NCBI GenBank assembly: GCA_913774715.1 | Contig: CAJYHS010000141.1 | Location: 1 to 64,000, forward strand | Length of the DNA stretch: 64,000 bases | Source: an uncultured Siphonobacter sp. | GTDB lineage: Bacteria; Bacteroidota; Bacteroidia; Cytophagales; Spirosomataceae | Reading direction: 5' to 3' | Shown here: positions 53,678 through 62,891 of the stretch, in pieces | Layout of the letters: each line of letters starts with the position of its first letter | How positions within the stretch are numbered: position 1 is the stretch's first letter | Notes under the pieces: generated by a model | The model's input: only the letters and a program-made list of their open reading frames with translations | What the model was told of the DNA's origin: nothing | The model's database searches: none | Made by a program: the position numbers and the translations under genes

Positions 53678-55690
53678 TTATTTAACTACTTTCAGTTTCC
53701 CCTGCATTACGGTATGGTGACCGGGATAAGTACACACAAACGTGTATTCTCCCGGCTGAGTGGGTGCGGTAAAGTAGAGCGTTTCCGAAGATTCGGGCTG
53801 TAATAAATTGGTGTGAAACAGCACTTTCGGCGAAGCAGGCACGTACTGTAAGTCCGGACCTTTCAATCCTAAGTTAATAGCCTTCATTCCAATTTCATCC
53901 ACGGCTCCGGGAGCTACGATTACGCAATTGTGCGTCATGTCATCGTTGTTATTGAAGATGAATTTGATCTTCGCTCCAGCCTGTACCTGTACTTCCGAGA
54001 TATCAAACTTCAGTCCAGGTTTGGTTCCCACGGTGATCACCTGATCGGGAGCCGACCAGCTGGCCGGCATTTCCGTTACCCGCTTGGCTGAGCTGGCTTT
54101 TGAGGCCATTTTTCCGGGCTTAGTAGTTTCTGCTTTGGCTTCGGCCATTTCGTGATGATGGGCAGCGGCCGTAGCCTTGAAAGGCGTAAACTGAGAAGCC
54201 GTTACCAGATCCCCCTTCGCAACCGCATTCAGTGTATAGTAACCCACCGGATGCAGAACTGATTCCTGATCAGCCGATTTTACACCTTCAGGTTTGATTT
54301 CATAGATGTAATGTTTACGGAAAGCTCCATCCAGTACCACCCGGGCCGAAAGTCCATCTTTTGCTACCTGAATGCCTTTGATTTTACTTTCCTCGGCGTT
54401 AATAATGGGGCTTCCGTATAAGTGATGATACTTATAGGTAAAGCTCGAAATCTTGTAATTAGCTGGATTAGCTGCCGTTTCAGGATCAACAGGTTTGGTA
54501 AAAACGATCTCAAAACCATCGGGTTTGGAGTGAATTTCCTGCATTTCAAAAGGCGTCTTTCCCGACCAGATTAACCGCTGAATCGCATACGGAGCTTTAC
54601 CCGTAGAAGACCATCCGCGGCTGGTCATACCGCCAATTAACGAACCATCGTGGCCCCATTGCAGACGTAATAATCCCGAAGCCCAGCCTTCACGGAATGG
54701 GAAACAGGCTCCCTGGTACTCTCCGTCCACTTTTTCCAGATACATCCGCATGACTTTGGAATGTCCCTGATCACCGACAAAGTATTGGCCTTTGAAATGC
54801 GGGCCGAGGTTCCCTTTGGTATCTTCAATGATATCGGAGGTAGAGATGCCCATTAATACGTGCGGAAACCACACGGCTGGATACTGATAATGCGGGATTT
54901 TCTCACCCGCCGTTGCTACGGGTTCGCCCGTGTCGGGCAATTCTTCCTTGGTTAATTTCAATGGGGACGCGGGATCATTCGTCCATTTCAGACTTTCGCC
55001 GTGACCATTGAAACTGCCTTTTTTCAATTGAGAAACCTTTCCTGAAGCTACCCAATCGCCCTGATTTTCCGAATAAAACAGATCTCCCGCAGAGTTGTAC
55101 ATGTAACTCGAAGGTGAGCGTAATCCGGCTGAAATGGGTTCGATTTTTCCATCAGGAGAAACTTTCACCAGCCAGCCCCGCCATTTGGTAAGGCTTGCCC
55201 CGTATCCTACCCAACCGACATTGAGCGTCACGAGCATGTCGCCATTGGGATCAAAAAGAGGTCCGTAGCTGTATTCGTGGTAATTGCCGACGATGGGTAA
55301 CTGCGTCACGGCTTCGTAACGATCCGCCCGTCCGTCACCGTCTTCGTCAGTAATCTTGGTTAATTCCCCGCGGTTGGAGGTATAAAAAGAACCATTGCGG
55401 TAGGTTAATCCCAGGGGTTCGTGCAAACCCTGAGCGAAGCGTTTAAAGTAGGGAACGGTTCCCTGCTGCTGATAGGGGTTTTCAATCAGCCAGATTTCAC
55501 CTCGTCGCGTACAAACGGCCAGACGGCCATCGGGTAATACCGTCATTCCGCCCACTTCCAGAATAGCATCCTGCGGAATGGGTAAGGTTCGTAACTGGTA
55601 ATAATCACTTTCGGTAGCTGGCGTTTGAGCCCGTAAGCCCGGTGATGCCAGTAGTAATGCTATGGTTAATGATCGAAAAATTTTCTTCAT
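53678..55690 (-). CDS. Sorbosone-dehydrogenase-like propeller protein with C-terminal type-1 copper domain
   Basis: A 670-residue exported protein (signal peptide ending LRAQ). The N-terminal two-thirds is a six-bladed propeller like glucose/sorbosone dehydrogenases: GMTVLPDGRLAVCTRRGEIW, GLTYRNGSFYTSNRGELTKI, EDGDGRAD and SENQGDW. The C-terminal 110 residues are a plastocyanin/azurin-like domain with the copper ligands H in MTHNC, C and H in VCTYPGHH and the M in HTVMQG. PQQ or heme is not evident, so the electron acceptor is likely the copper site. It is the second gene after the DUF1080 gene. Confidence 0.85.
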   Translation of the reverse strand: MKKIFRSLTIALLLASPGLRAQTPATESDYYQLRTLPIPQDAILEVGGMTVLPDGRLAVCTRRGEIWLIENPYQQQGTVPYFKRFAQGLHEPLGLTYRNGSFYTSNRGELTKITDEDGDGRADRYEAVTQLPIVGNYHEYSYGPLFDPNGDMLVTLNVGWVGYGASLTKWRGWLVKVSPDGKIEPISAGLRSPSSYMYNSAGDLFYSENQGDWVASGKVSQLKKGSFNGHGESLKWTNDPASPLKLTKEELPDTGEPVATAGEKIPHYQYPAVWFPHVLMGISTSDIIEDTKGNLGPHFKGQYFVGDQGHSKVMRMYLEKVDGEYQGACFPFREGWASGLLRLQWGHDGSLIGGMTSRGWSSTGKAPYAIQRLIWSGKTPFEMQEIHSKPDGFEIVFTKPVDPETAANPANYKISSFTYKYHHLYGSPIINAEESKIKGIQVAKDGLSARVVLDGAFRKHYIYEIKPEGVKSADQESVLHPVGYYTLNAVAKGDLVTASQFTPFKATAAAHHHEMAEAKAETTKPGKMASKASSAKRVTEMPASWSAPDQVITVGTKPGLKFDISEVQVQAGAKIKFIFNNNDDMTHNCVIVAPGAVDEIGMKAINLGLKGPDLQYVPASPKVLFHTNLLQPESSETLYFTAPTQPGEYTFVCTYPGHHTVMQGKLKVVK

Positions 55691-55744
55691 AATCTTGTTT
55701 GATAGCGGTAAACCTGCGGGATTGTTTGCTCTGAATTAGAAGGA

Positions 55745-57568
55745 CTACCAAATAACATCGTAGCTCACGGAAGGGCTGTTGGCTACTCGCAACTCCTGTC
55801 CACCATTATTGGCTACCACCTGAGCTTTAGCGGAGGTTTGCACGTAATACTGGCCATCTACGAGGTATAAACCTTTTTGTAAAGAAGTAATGGTTTTACC
55901 CTTTGCCAGCCGGTATTCGAGGTTAGTGCCGTTTTTCAGCGAAACCGTCCGGCTTAAACCCCGACCATTTTCATAAGGCAGGATAGAATCCATGAATTCA
56001 CTGCCTGATAACTGATACCGGAAGGTAGGGTGCCCCAGATTGTCCAGCAGATATCCTTTATAGGTAATGCCAGCCGTGGAATCAGGCGTGGTTGAACCCG
56101 TTACACCGATAGGAGCCGTTCCCCAGAGGGCTAATACAGCTGCTCCCATGGCTTCGCCAGTTTGAGCTTCACCGCGTTCGTGCCAGGCATCGCTCATATT
56201 TACAAAATCACCCCGCCAGCTGGTTAATACCGTTGCCTGATCTAGATCGTAGCTGTAATGCACACCTTGTGGATCTCCGATGTGTAAAACGCGTAACTTT
56301 TTATGGCCATCTCCTTCATTATAACCCGGCTGATAAACAAATGACCGAATCTGTTCCACCTGATCTTTAGGTGTCACGGCAATCACTGGAACCGGATCAG
56401 TATCAGGCACGGAGCCAAAGCCGTGTAACTCCTGACGGTGAGCTCCTTTGCGTTGCACGTATAAGCCCATTACCTTGGGTAACCAGGACATCGTTTTTGC
56501 GTGCAACAGCGTAAATTTATGTTCGCCCGCAGTTAAGGACACCGCAACCGTGCGAGGTTTATCAAAGGAAAGCATTCCCTCAAAAACAGTTTTTCCATCA
56601 ATGAGTAACTGACCCATTTCCATCCATTGCAGGATGAATTCGTACTGATCCGTTTCGGGAATTTGTAGGGTTCCGTTAAAAACAAGTAGAAAATCCGATT
56701 TGCCATCAGCCAGCTTACTACTGAGCCTTTCAACCGTTCCGGTACGTACGGGCTTGGCTTTTAGGGTATCCAGTTTCGGAATTTTATTAAACTTGCCCGT
56801 ATAGAAAGCATACTGCACGGGACCCGCCATTACAGGAGCCTTATCCAGCGTTTCAATGGCGATATTACGGAACGCTACTGCTCCGTGATCTCCCTGGAAT
56901 ACCAGTGGTCCTTTTGCCTTCTCTTCGGCAAAAAGAGACCCGCGAGTAGGTCCGGATAATTGAATATTTTCGTGGATGATTGTGCCGTTTAAAACCACCT
57001 TTACAAAACGGGCATTCGCTATTTTTTTTCCTGAAGCATCGAATTTGGGAGCTTCAAATTCTACGTCCAGATGCTGCCATAGTCCGGGAGCTTTTGCCGC
57101 ATTTTGACGGGGAGCATGCCCTTCATATCCTTGCGGCGTACGATTCTCATCCCAGCGTTCGTAGATACCTCCGCAATCGGAAGGCTTGGGTTTCTGTACT
57201 CCCCAGCTGTCATACAACTGAATTTCGTATCGCCCCATCAGATAGATACCCGAATTGGAACCCTGGGGAAGCATAAAATCAAGCGATACTTTTACATCGC
57301 CGTGTTCGAGTTGGGTAACCAGCTGATCGGCAGCTCCGGCCTGTTTTCCTGGCATAGCAACCAACACTCCCGTTCCCTTTTGGGTTTTCAGGGATGCTTC
57401 CCGGGGCGAACCACTGACGTTCCCAGCGATAGTCCAGGTTTTAGACGGGTTTTTAAAAGCTGATACGTCGGTTAGGGGCAAGGTCGTTTGTGCGGATACA
57501 CTTGCCCAGCCCAGACTTAACCCCAGCAACCATTGCAGTGTTGTTTTAGGTTTTGTTAGAGGTGCCAT
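55745..57568 (-). CDS. DUF1080 (3-keto-disaccharide hydrolase-type) and PA14-like secreted protein
   Basis: A protein of about 607 residues from ATG 57568 with a signal peptide ending VSAQ. The DUF1080 jelly-roll domain occupies the N-terminal ~200 residues, with GNVSGSPREAS, VKVSLDFMLPQGSNSGIYLMGRYEIQL and HGAVAFRNIAIE. A PA14-like domain follows (FYTGKFNKIPKLDTLKAKP, LLVFNGTLQIPETDQYEFIL, LLIDGKTVFE). DUF1080 enzymes cleave 3-keto-glycosides in known pathways. The active site was not located. It is upstream of the copper-dehydrogenase gene in a probable operon (54-bp gap). Confidence 0.85.
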   Translation of the reverse strand: MAPLTKPKTTLQWLLGLSLGWASVSAQTTLPLTDVSAFKNPSKTWTIAGNVSGSPREASLKTQKGTGVLVAMPGKQAGAADQLVTQLEHGDVKVSLDFMLPQGSNSGIYLMGRYEIQLYDSWGVQKPKPSDCGGIYERWDENRTPQGYEGHAPRQNAAKAPGLWQHLDVEFEAPKFDASGKKIANARFVKVVLNGTIIHENIQLSGPTRGSLFAEEKAKGPLVFQGDHGAVAFRNIAIETLDKAPVMAGPVQYAFYTGKFNKIPKLDTLKAKPVRTGTVERLSSKLADGKSDFLLVFNGTLQIPETDQYEFILQWMEMGQLLIDGKTVFEGMLSFDKPRTVAVSLTAGEHKFTLLHAKTMSWLPKVMGLYVQRKGAHRQELHGFGSVPDTDPVPVIAVTPKDQVEQIRSFVYQPGYNEGDGHKKLRVLHIGDPQGVHYSYDLDQATVLTSWRGDFVNMSDAWHERGEAQTGEAMGAAVLALWGTAPIGVTGSTTPDSTAGITYKGYLLDNLGHPTFRYQLSGSEFMDSILPYENGRGLSRTVSLKNGTNLEYRLAKGKTITSLQKGLYLVDGQYYVQTSAKAQVVANNGGQELRVANSPSVSYDVIW

Positions 57569-57654
57569 TATACTTGTTTTATATCTATTCTTACAGCAAG
57601 AGTACAAAGTAAGCCTCTCATACTCAATAAACCATAAATTAATTGTCACTTAAA

Positions 57655-57695
57655 CACTAAAACACCTCAGCCGTAGTGGACTGAGGTGTTTGTAA
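57655..57695 (-). terminator. Terminator between the SSS symporter and the DUF1080 gene
   Basis: AAACACCTCAG pairs with CTGAGGTGTTT around a short loop, with a T-rich tail on the minus strand. Confidence 0.75.
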
Positions 57696-57759
57696 ATTAA
57701 ATTTTTTTTATCCGAAGAGCATTAATAGTGATTCATCAAATACTAATACTCTTCCGTTT

Positions 57760-59430
57760 CTACCAGAAAATGGTGTAGAGAATCCCTACCAAAACTAAGA
57801 TTAGCCCTGCACCCACGGCAAAGGTTGGATTCACCTTGAACATAGATGCGTCCACTTCCAGACCTTTATTACTTGGTTTTTGCAAGCCTAAAACGATCAT
57901 TACTGCTACGCAAATCAGGAAGACAAAGCCCATGGTATCCAGGAATGGGATCACGTACTTGCCATCAGCACCCTGTACGGCAAATCCGCTTGAAGCCAGG
58001 AATTCAAGATTAACTAAATCAGGTAACTGATACTTGAAGAACAGTGACAGCAGGAATCCCCCTACAATGGCGAATAAAGCTCCAGCTGAGTTGGTTTTTT
58101 TCCAGAAAAAGCCCAGGATGAAAGCCGCAAAAACGCCTGGCGACACCAGACCCGTCATTTCCTGAATAAACTGGAATCCCCCTTTTTTATCAATTCCCAT
58201 GTAAGGAGAAATGAAAATGGCCATGATCATGGATACTACAATCGTGATCCGTCCGACATTTACCAGTTTTTGCTCGGAAGCTTCCGGAGCGATGTATTTA
58301 CGATAAATATCCAGAGTAAAGATCGTTGAGATTGAGTTGGCCTTACCTGCCAGCGAAGCTACAACCGCCGCCGTTAATGCCGCGAAAGACAAGCCTTTCA
58401 GACCCGTTGGTAACAGGTTCAATAACACTGGATACGCATGATCTTTGTTGACCTCACCCGTAGCATCAAGCATTTCCTGCTGGAATAAGCCCTGTTGATA
58501 CAGCGTATAGGCGGCAATCCCGGGTAATACCACGATTAATGGCATTAAGAGTTTTAGGAATGCGGCAAAAAGAATCCCTTCGCGAGCCGTTTTCAAATCG
58601 GCACCCAATGCCCGCTGGGTAATGTACTGGTTACAACCCCAGTAGTTGAGGTTTACAATCCACATCCCACCAAATAATACGGTCAGACCGGGTAATGAGG
58701 CATAATGAGGGTGATTTTTCGGGAAAATCATGTGGAAGTGATCCGCTGATTTGGTTAACATCAAATCAAAACCTTGTAATAACCCTTGCGTTCCGTTTTC
58801 CGTAGAGACTAAGTTAATGGCCAGGTAAGTCGTTGCTAAGCCCCCCATTATCAGGAAGAAAACCTGAATAACGTCGGTAAAACCAATTACCTTCATCCCA
58901 CCAATAGTAATGATGATGGCAAAAACGGCCAGCCCAAACATACAGGCCGTGAAATTCAGTCCAGAGATCGTAGAAACCGCTAATGCTCCCAAAAAGAGAA
59001 TTGATGTCAGGTTAACCAGCACGTAAAGGAACAGCCAGAAAATGGCCATAATCATCGAAACTGTGTTGTTATACCGTTGAGTCAAAAACTGGGGCATCGT
59101 AAAGATGCGGTTCTTGAGATAAATCGGCATGAAGAAGACTGCTACCACAATCAGCGTGGCCGCCGCCATCCATTCGTACGTGGCAATGGCCAGACCCATC
59201 GCAAAACCATCACCCGAAGCACCAATAAACTGTTCGGCAGAAATATTTGAGGCAATCAGGGAAGAACCAATGGCCCACCAGGTTAAGGAACCTTCTGCTA
59301 AAAAGAAATCCGTTGTCGACATGGTAGCCGACTGCTTCTTTTTATAGATGTAATAACCATAACCGGCAACAATGAGGAAATAGACCAGGAAGACTATGTA
59401 ATCAAGCGTATCTAGCTGTTTAGCTGGCAT
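57760..59430 (-). CDS. Sodium/sugar cotransporter, SSS family
   Basis: A protein of about 556 residues from ATG 59430 (the frame also opens at a GTG at 59460). It has about 14 transmembrane segments and SGLT-like features: ASNISAEQFIGASGDGFAMGL and RKYIAPEASEQKLVNVGRI at the ends of the SSS core. Its N-terminus (LDTLDYIVFLVYFLIVAGY) has no signal peptide. It is upstream on the same strand as the DUF1080/dehydrogenase pair but separated by a terminator, so it may be coregulated. It probably takes up a sugar or a sugar derivative. Confidence 0.9.
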   Translation of the reverse strand: MPAKQLDTLDYIVFLVYFLIVAGYGYYIYKKKQSATMSTTDFFLAEGSLTWWAIGSSLIASNISAEQFIGASGDGFAMGLAIATYEWMAAATLIVVAVFFMPIYLKNRIFTMPQFLTQRYNNTVSMIMAIFWLFLYVLVNLTSILFLGALAVSTISGLNFTACMFGLAVFAIIITIGGMKVIGFTDVIQVFFLIMGGLATTYLAINLVSTENGTQGLLQGFDLMLTKSADHFHMIFPKNHPHYASLPGLTVLFGGMWIVNLNYWGCNQYITQRALGADLKTAREGILFAAFLKLLMPLIVVLPGIAAYTLYQQGLFQQEMLDATGEVNKDHAYPVLLNLLPTGLKGLSFAALTAAVVASLAGKANSISTIFTLDIYRKYIAPEASEQKLVNVGRITIVVSMIMAIFISPYMGIDKKGGFQFIQEMTGLVSPGVFAAFILGFFWKKTNSAGALFAIVGGFLLSLFFKYQLPDLVNLEFLASSGFAVQGADGKYVIPFLDTMGFVFLICVAVMIVLGLQKPSNKGLEVDASMFKVNPTFAVGAGLILVLVGILYTIFW

Positions 59431-59556
59431 TAGTTGTAAGTTTAGAAGAACTCCTAACACAAAAATTCTGCGAAAAATAAGTGTTTTCCGTTTATATCCG
59501 TCAATAGTAATATGCTTTTCGCGGAATAATCAAATTAATAGTAGACATTACCAGTA

Positions 59557-59586
59557 TTTACCTCTGTTTTGTGCTAAATAGCTTTG
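59557..59586 (+). promoter_or_regulatory. Candidate promoter of the DUF4230 gene
   Basis: TTTA (59557-59560), 18 bp and TAGCTTTG (59579-59586) fit the Bacteroidota -33/-7 arrangement, giving an ~80-nt leader. Confidence 0.35.
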
Positions 59587-59673
59587 GTACAAACACTAGC
59601 CCATGGGCTTCTGAACTCTAGGATCTACCCATAGGATAGCTCCCTACGTTCAGGTATATTTCTGCTGAATCTA

Positions 59674-60312
59674 ATGCTTTCCACTATGGACTTTCTATCA
59701 CTATTCTGGATTGGTTTACTAGGGGTCGCCGCGGGTTTTGGCATCGCCTTCGTTCTTGGAAAATCGCGTCGAAGTCAGGATAAAATGCTTCGTTCGGAAT
59801 CGGCTGTTTTACTGGAGCGGATTGAAAAGGTTTTTAAAATTGTGCTGGCGGAAGGCCACTTTTCCGAAATTCATGACTACAACGACCGCAGAGATTTATT
59901 CATGGGTTTAAAAGCAGGCTCCAAAAAAGCACTGATCGTTACGCGGGCAAAGGTGCTGGTCGGTTATGACTTCATGAAAGTACGTATGCACTGGGTAGAA
60001 GGCCAGCGTCACATCCGGGTTGAATTACTACCGGAGCCAGAAATCTTAAGTATCGACTCGGACTATACCATTTATGATATTGATCAGGGCATGTTCAATC
60101 GCTTCAATAAAGATGAGTATACCAAGCTTTTTTCGGATGCCAAGCAGGTTATTCATAACAAGGCCGTAGCCTCGGAGTTACCTGCCGTAGCCGAAAAACA
60201 GGTGAAGCTATTACTAAGCCAGCTTGCCATTACTTCGGGTTGGACCTTTGAATTTACAGGGCCAGATCCCATTTCGGCCTCTGTAGAATTAGCATTAAAA
60301 AAGCCACTCTGA
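59674..60312 (+). CDS. DUF4230 domain protein with N-terminal membrane anchor
   Basis: A 212-residue protein with one N-terminal transmembrane segment (LFWIGLLGVAAGFGIAFVLG) followed by a DUF4230 domain (ILAEGHFSEIHDYNDRRD-like, LVTRAKVLVGYDFMKVRMHW, LPEPEILSIDSDYTIYDIDQG). The domain has no known function. ATG codons at 59674 and 59686 are both possible starts. A terminator hairpin overlaps its stop. Confidence 0.82.
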   Translation: MLSTMDFLSLFWIGLLGVAAGFGIAFVLGKSRRSQDKMLRSESAVLLERIEKVFKIVLAEGHFSEIHDYNDRRDLFMGLKAGSKKALIVTRAKVLVGYDFMKVRMHWVEGQRHIRVELLPEPEILSIDSDYTIYDIDQGMFNRFNKDEYTKLFSDAKQVIHNKAVASELPAVAEKQVKLLLSQLAITSGWTFEFTGPDPISASVELALKKPL

Positions 60313-60330
60313 AACAGAACGGCTTTTTCA
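60295..60330 (+). terminator. Terminator of the DUF4230 gene, overlapping its stop
   Basis: AAAAAGCC (60297-60304) pairs with GGCTTTTT (60321-60328), so the stem spans the stop codon. Confidence 0.7.
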
Positions 60331-60555
60331 TTAACCACTTGTTACGCAATGATTCAGATGAAACCACTGGTGAGCAGAACAATTAAGAATACGTATTAGG
60401 CTATCCTGGCAGTTATCGCAAAAGAAATTGGGGTATATTTCTCCAGTTGTTTCATCTGTGCATTATCCAAACAAAAATGAGGCATTGTTCCGACCGGAAA
60501 AATGATTTTTATCATTGCTGATTTTAAAATATCCCTACGCTTTCATTAGGTTTGC

Positions 60556-60632
60556 GACGTAATCATCCTCATTAAAAGCACTAGTAATAGAAATGAAAAA
60601 CGCCAGCCTGAGACAGACTGGCGTTTTTGTTT
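60556..60632 (+). ncRNA. Candidate small RNA
   Basis: A TAGGTTTG box at about 60548-60555 is followed by about 45 nt and then a strong terminator hairpin. Transcription from it would give a ~75-nt RNA with no ORF. The same hairpin may instead be the pepA terminator on the other strand, so this is tentative. Confidence 0.2.
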
Positions 60633-60634
60633 AC
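60594..60634. terminator. Strong hairpin, probable pepA terminator
   Basis: AAAAACGCCAG pairs with CTGGCGTTTTT around an 11-nt loop with T-tracts on both sides, 150 bp beyond the pepA stop on the minus strand. Confidence 0.7.
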
Positions 60635-60780
60635 TTGTATCGTTAACTAAACGAGTTGCCCGGAAGAGCTTTGTGCGTTTATCTTCGAGACCAGAAGACA
60701 ACGCATCAGCACAACCTTAAGAAATGCTTTACAAAGGTCACGCTCTATGCTTAGTTGTAAAATGCTTATTACCAGAATCT

Positions 60781-62247
60781 TTACTGACTTTTATCATTGA
60801 TATTTTCTTTCGTAAGCTGGGTAATAAACTCTATTAGTAATCGAACTCCGTAAGCGGTACCCGCCCGCTGGGTAGCCAGATCCGTATCTCCATACGCGGT
60901 TCCAGCAATATCCAAATGAGCCCAGGCAGGGTGATTTTCCACGAATACCTCCAAAAATTTGGCGGCAGCAATGGCTTGTGAATGAGGTAGCCCCGAAAAG
61001 TTACGTACATCCGCAATGTCTGATTTGAGGTGATCGGCGTATTCTTCCCACATGGGTAACCGCCAGAGCTTTTCACCCGTACGTTCCCCCGCTCGTTTGA
61101 GTTTTTTACCCAATTCATTATTCGTGGTAAATAATCCGGCGGCGTGATATCCCAACGTTCGGATGATACTTCCCGTTAAGGTGGCCAGATCAATTAATAC
61201 ATCGGGCTGAAAGTTTTTAACCAGATACGATAGTCCATCCGCCAGAATCAACCGTCCTTCGGCATCGGTGTCGGTTACTTCGATAGTTTTGCCCGCGTAC
61301 GATTGAATGACATCGCCGGGTTTCATGCTTTCCCCATCTACACTATTTTCAGTTGTGGGCACAATGCCAATTACATGAACGGGTAATTTGAGTTTTGCCG
61401 CGACTTCTATCGCCCCCAGTACCGCCGCCGCTCCGCCCATGTCTGACTTCATCAGGTGCATATTTTCAGAGGGTTTAATGGAAATACCGCCGGTATCAAA
61501 GGTGACTCCTTTTCCCACCAGACCTACTTTCCTGGTAGCTCCCTCCCCCTTATATTCCATGACGATAAACTCCGGCTCGCTCTTGCTTCCCTGCCCCACG
61601 GCCAGCAAAGCAGACAAACCCTGAGACTGACATTCGCCGGAATCAAAAACCCGAACTTTATAGCCGTACTTTTCGCCGGAATGCATCGCCCAGCTCGCTA
61701 GCGTTTGTGGCGTTTTAAAGTTAGACGGAGCATTGAGTAAGGTAAACAATCGAAGTTGCGTATCGGCCATTTTCTGTCCCTTTTCGATAAGCTCAGAATT
61801 AGAGTCACTAGCGAGTAACTCAACCGTTCCATTTTCAAAAAATGGTATGGCAGCCCTGGCTTCGGACTTATATAGCCCAAAATCATACGTTCCCAGTATG
61901 AAGCCATTGACTACAAATTCCGTCCAGTGTTCAGGTAAGTTTTGCAGCGAAACGCCTACGCTCGAACCTACCTTTGCCTTGTGTTTGAAAACCAACGTCC
62001 GAAAGGCCTTGATGATCTGCTGGGAGTCAGGTTCCGAACCCAACCCAAGCACGTAAATCCGCTTCTCCGCTGAAAAGAAGAGTGTTATTTCTGCCTTTTC
62101 CGCTTTAACTTCCGTGGTCAGAATGGAAACCGGCAGCGACGTTTGTTCAGCGATAAACGTCAGTTGAGTAGCCAGATTTTCTTTGTGTACCGGGTAAATT
62201 ATGGTTTGCGTATCCGCAGAAAATTGGGAAACCGTTAGAAAATTCAT
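60781..62247 (-). CDS. pepA: Leucyl aminopeptidase (M17 family)
   Basis: A protein of about 488 residues from ATG 62247 (the frame also opens at a TTG 6 nt upstream). The M17 catalytic domain carries GKGVTFDTGGISIKPS with the metal-binding Asp and Lys, SDMGGAAAVLGA and VTDTDAEGRLILADGLSYL. The N-terminal domain is the usual M17 alpha/beta fold. The protein is a cytoplasmic aminopeptidase dependent on two metal ions. A short sequence change (TDTDAEGRL instead of NTDAEGRL) is seen at the signature. Confidence 0.93.
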   Translation of the reverse strand: MNFLTVSQFSADTQTIIYPVHKENLATQLTFIAEQTSLPVSILTTEVKAEKAEITLFFSAEKRIYVLGLGSEPDSQQIIKAFRTLVFKHKAKVGSSVGVSLQNLPEHWTEFVVNGFILGTYDFGLYKSEARAAIPFFENGTVELLASDSNSELIEKGQKMADTQLRLFTLLNAPSNFKTPQTLASWAMHSGEKYGYKVRVFDSGECQSQGLSALLAVGQGSKSEPEFIVMEYKGEGATRKVGLVGKGVTFDTGGISIKPSENMHLMKSDMGGAAAVLGAIEVAAKLKLPVHVIGIVPTTENSVDGESMKPGDVIQSYAGKTIEVTDTDAEGRLILADGLSYLVKNFQPDVLIDLATLTGSIIRTLGYHAAGLFTTNNELGKKLKRAGERTGEKLWRLPMWEEYADHLKSDIADVRNFSGLPHSQAIAAAKFLEVFVENHPAWAHLDIAGTAYGDTDLATQRAGTAYGVRLLIEFITQLTKENINDKSQ

Positions 62248-62383
62248 TTTCAAAATCGTTTACAGTTTCGTTAGTTTTGATGTCAATTAAAACTAAGGTA
62301 CACCAATTTTGTGAAGCTCATTCGGAGTCTGATTGACAAAAAATCTGTTTCACTCGAACGCCTCATCTATTTTACACGCCATC

Positions 62384-62680
62384 ATGACCTACGAAGCTTT
62401 TCAGCAAAGTCTTTCACTCGACACGCCGCCTGCTGGTTGTTCACCTTTATTAGAAGCCTTATGGCACGATGGAAAAGAGGATTGGGAATCGGCTCATGAA
62501 ATTGCCCAATCTGCCGAAGGAACAAAGGAGTATGACCGAATCCACGCTTATTTACACCGAAAAGAAGGCGATCAGTGGAATGCGGGCTATTGGTATCGTC
62601 GAGCTGGGGCTACCATGCCTTCTGTTAGTTTAGCTGAAGAATGGGAAAGTCTGGTGCGTCATCACCTCGAAATATCCTGA
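62384..62680 (+). CDS. Conserved hypothetical protein, 98 residues
   Basis: The frame is open from 62333, but ATG 62384 (MTYEAFQQSL) matches the usual start of this widely conserved family. The recognisable features are PPAGCSPLLEALWHDGKEDWESAHE and RIHAYLHRKEGDQWNAGYWYRRAG. It is soluble and helical, without catalytic residues. The family is known from proteobacteria as well, function unknown. The gene diverges from pepA. Confidence 0.78.
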   Translation: MTYEAFQQSLSLDTPPAGCSPLLEALWHDGKEDWESAHEIAQSAEGTKEYDRIHAYLHRKEGDQWNAGYWYRRAGATMPSVSLAEEWESLVRHHLEIS

Positions 62681-62758
62681 CTTGCTGACCCCTTTGCTAC
62701 CTGATGTGAATTTTTCAGAATTTGACTGTTGGCTGCCTTCGCAATCCCGAAAGTACAT

Positions 62759-62766
62759 TAACTTTG
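62759..62766 (+). promoter_or_regulatory. TAACTTTG -7-type box upstream of the FAD-linked oxidase gene
   Basis: TAACTTTG fits TAnnTTTG and lies about 125 bp upstream of the ATG at 62892. No convincing -33 element was found. Confidence 0.3.
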
Positions 62767-62891
62767 TTTAGAGATTATCTCCACATCGTACCTGGTATCC
62801 TATAAGACAGTCTTCGCTTTTGAAAATTTGTAGATTTATTGATACGCGTGCACGCTTCGCTTTCGTGTATGCTTGTGTAGGGTAAAGTAAC

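Larger units (their letters stand above)
60331..60780. other. Intergenic region without a clear gene
   Basis: About 450 bp between the DUF4230 terminator and the pepA stop. It contains a TAGGTTTG -7-type box at about 60548 and a strong hairpin at 60596-60630. No ORF of useful length was recognised. Confidence 0.5.

Noticed and set aside
57104-57463. 119-codon plus-strand frame opposite the DUF1080 domain
   Set aside because: It is antisense to the signal peptide and DUF1080 region and carries no recognisable motif.
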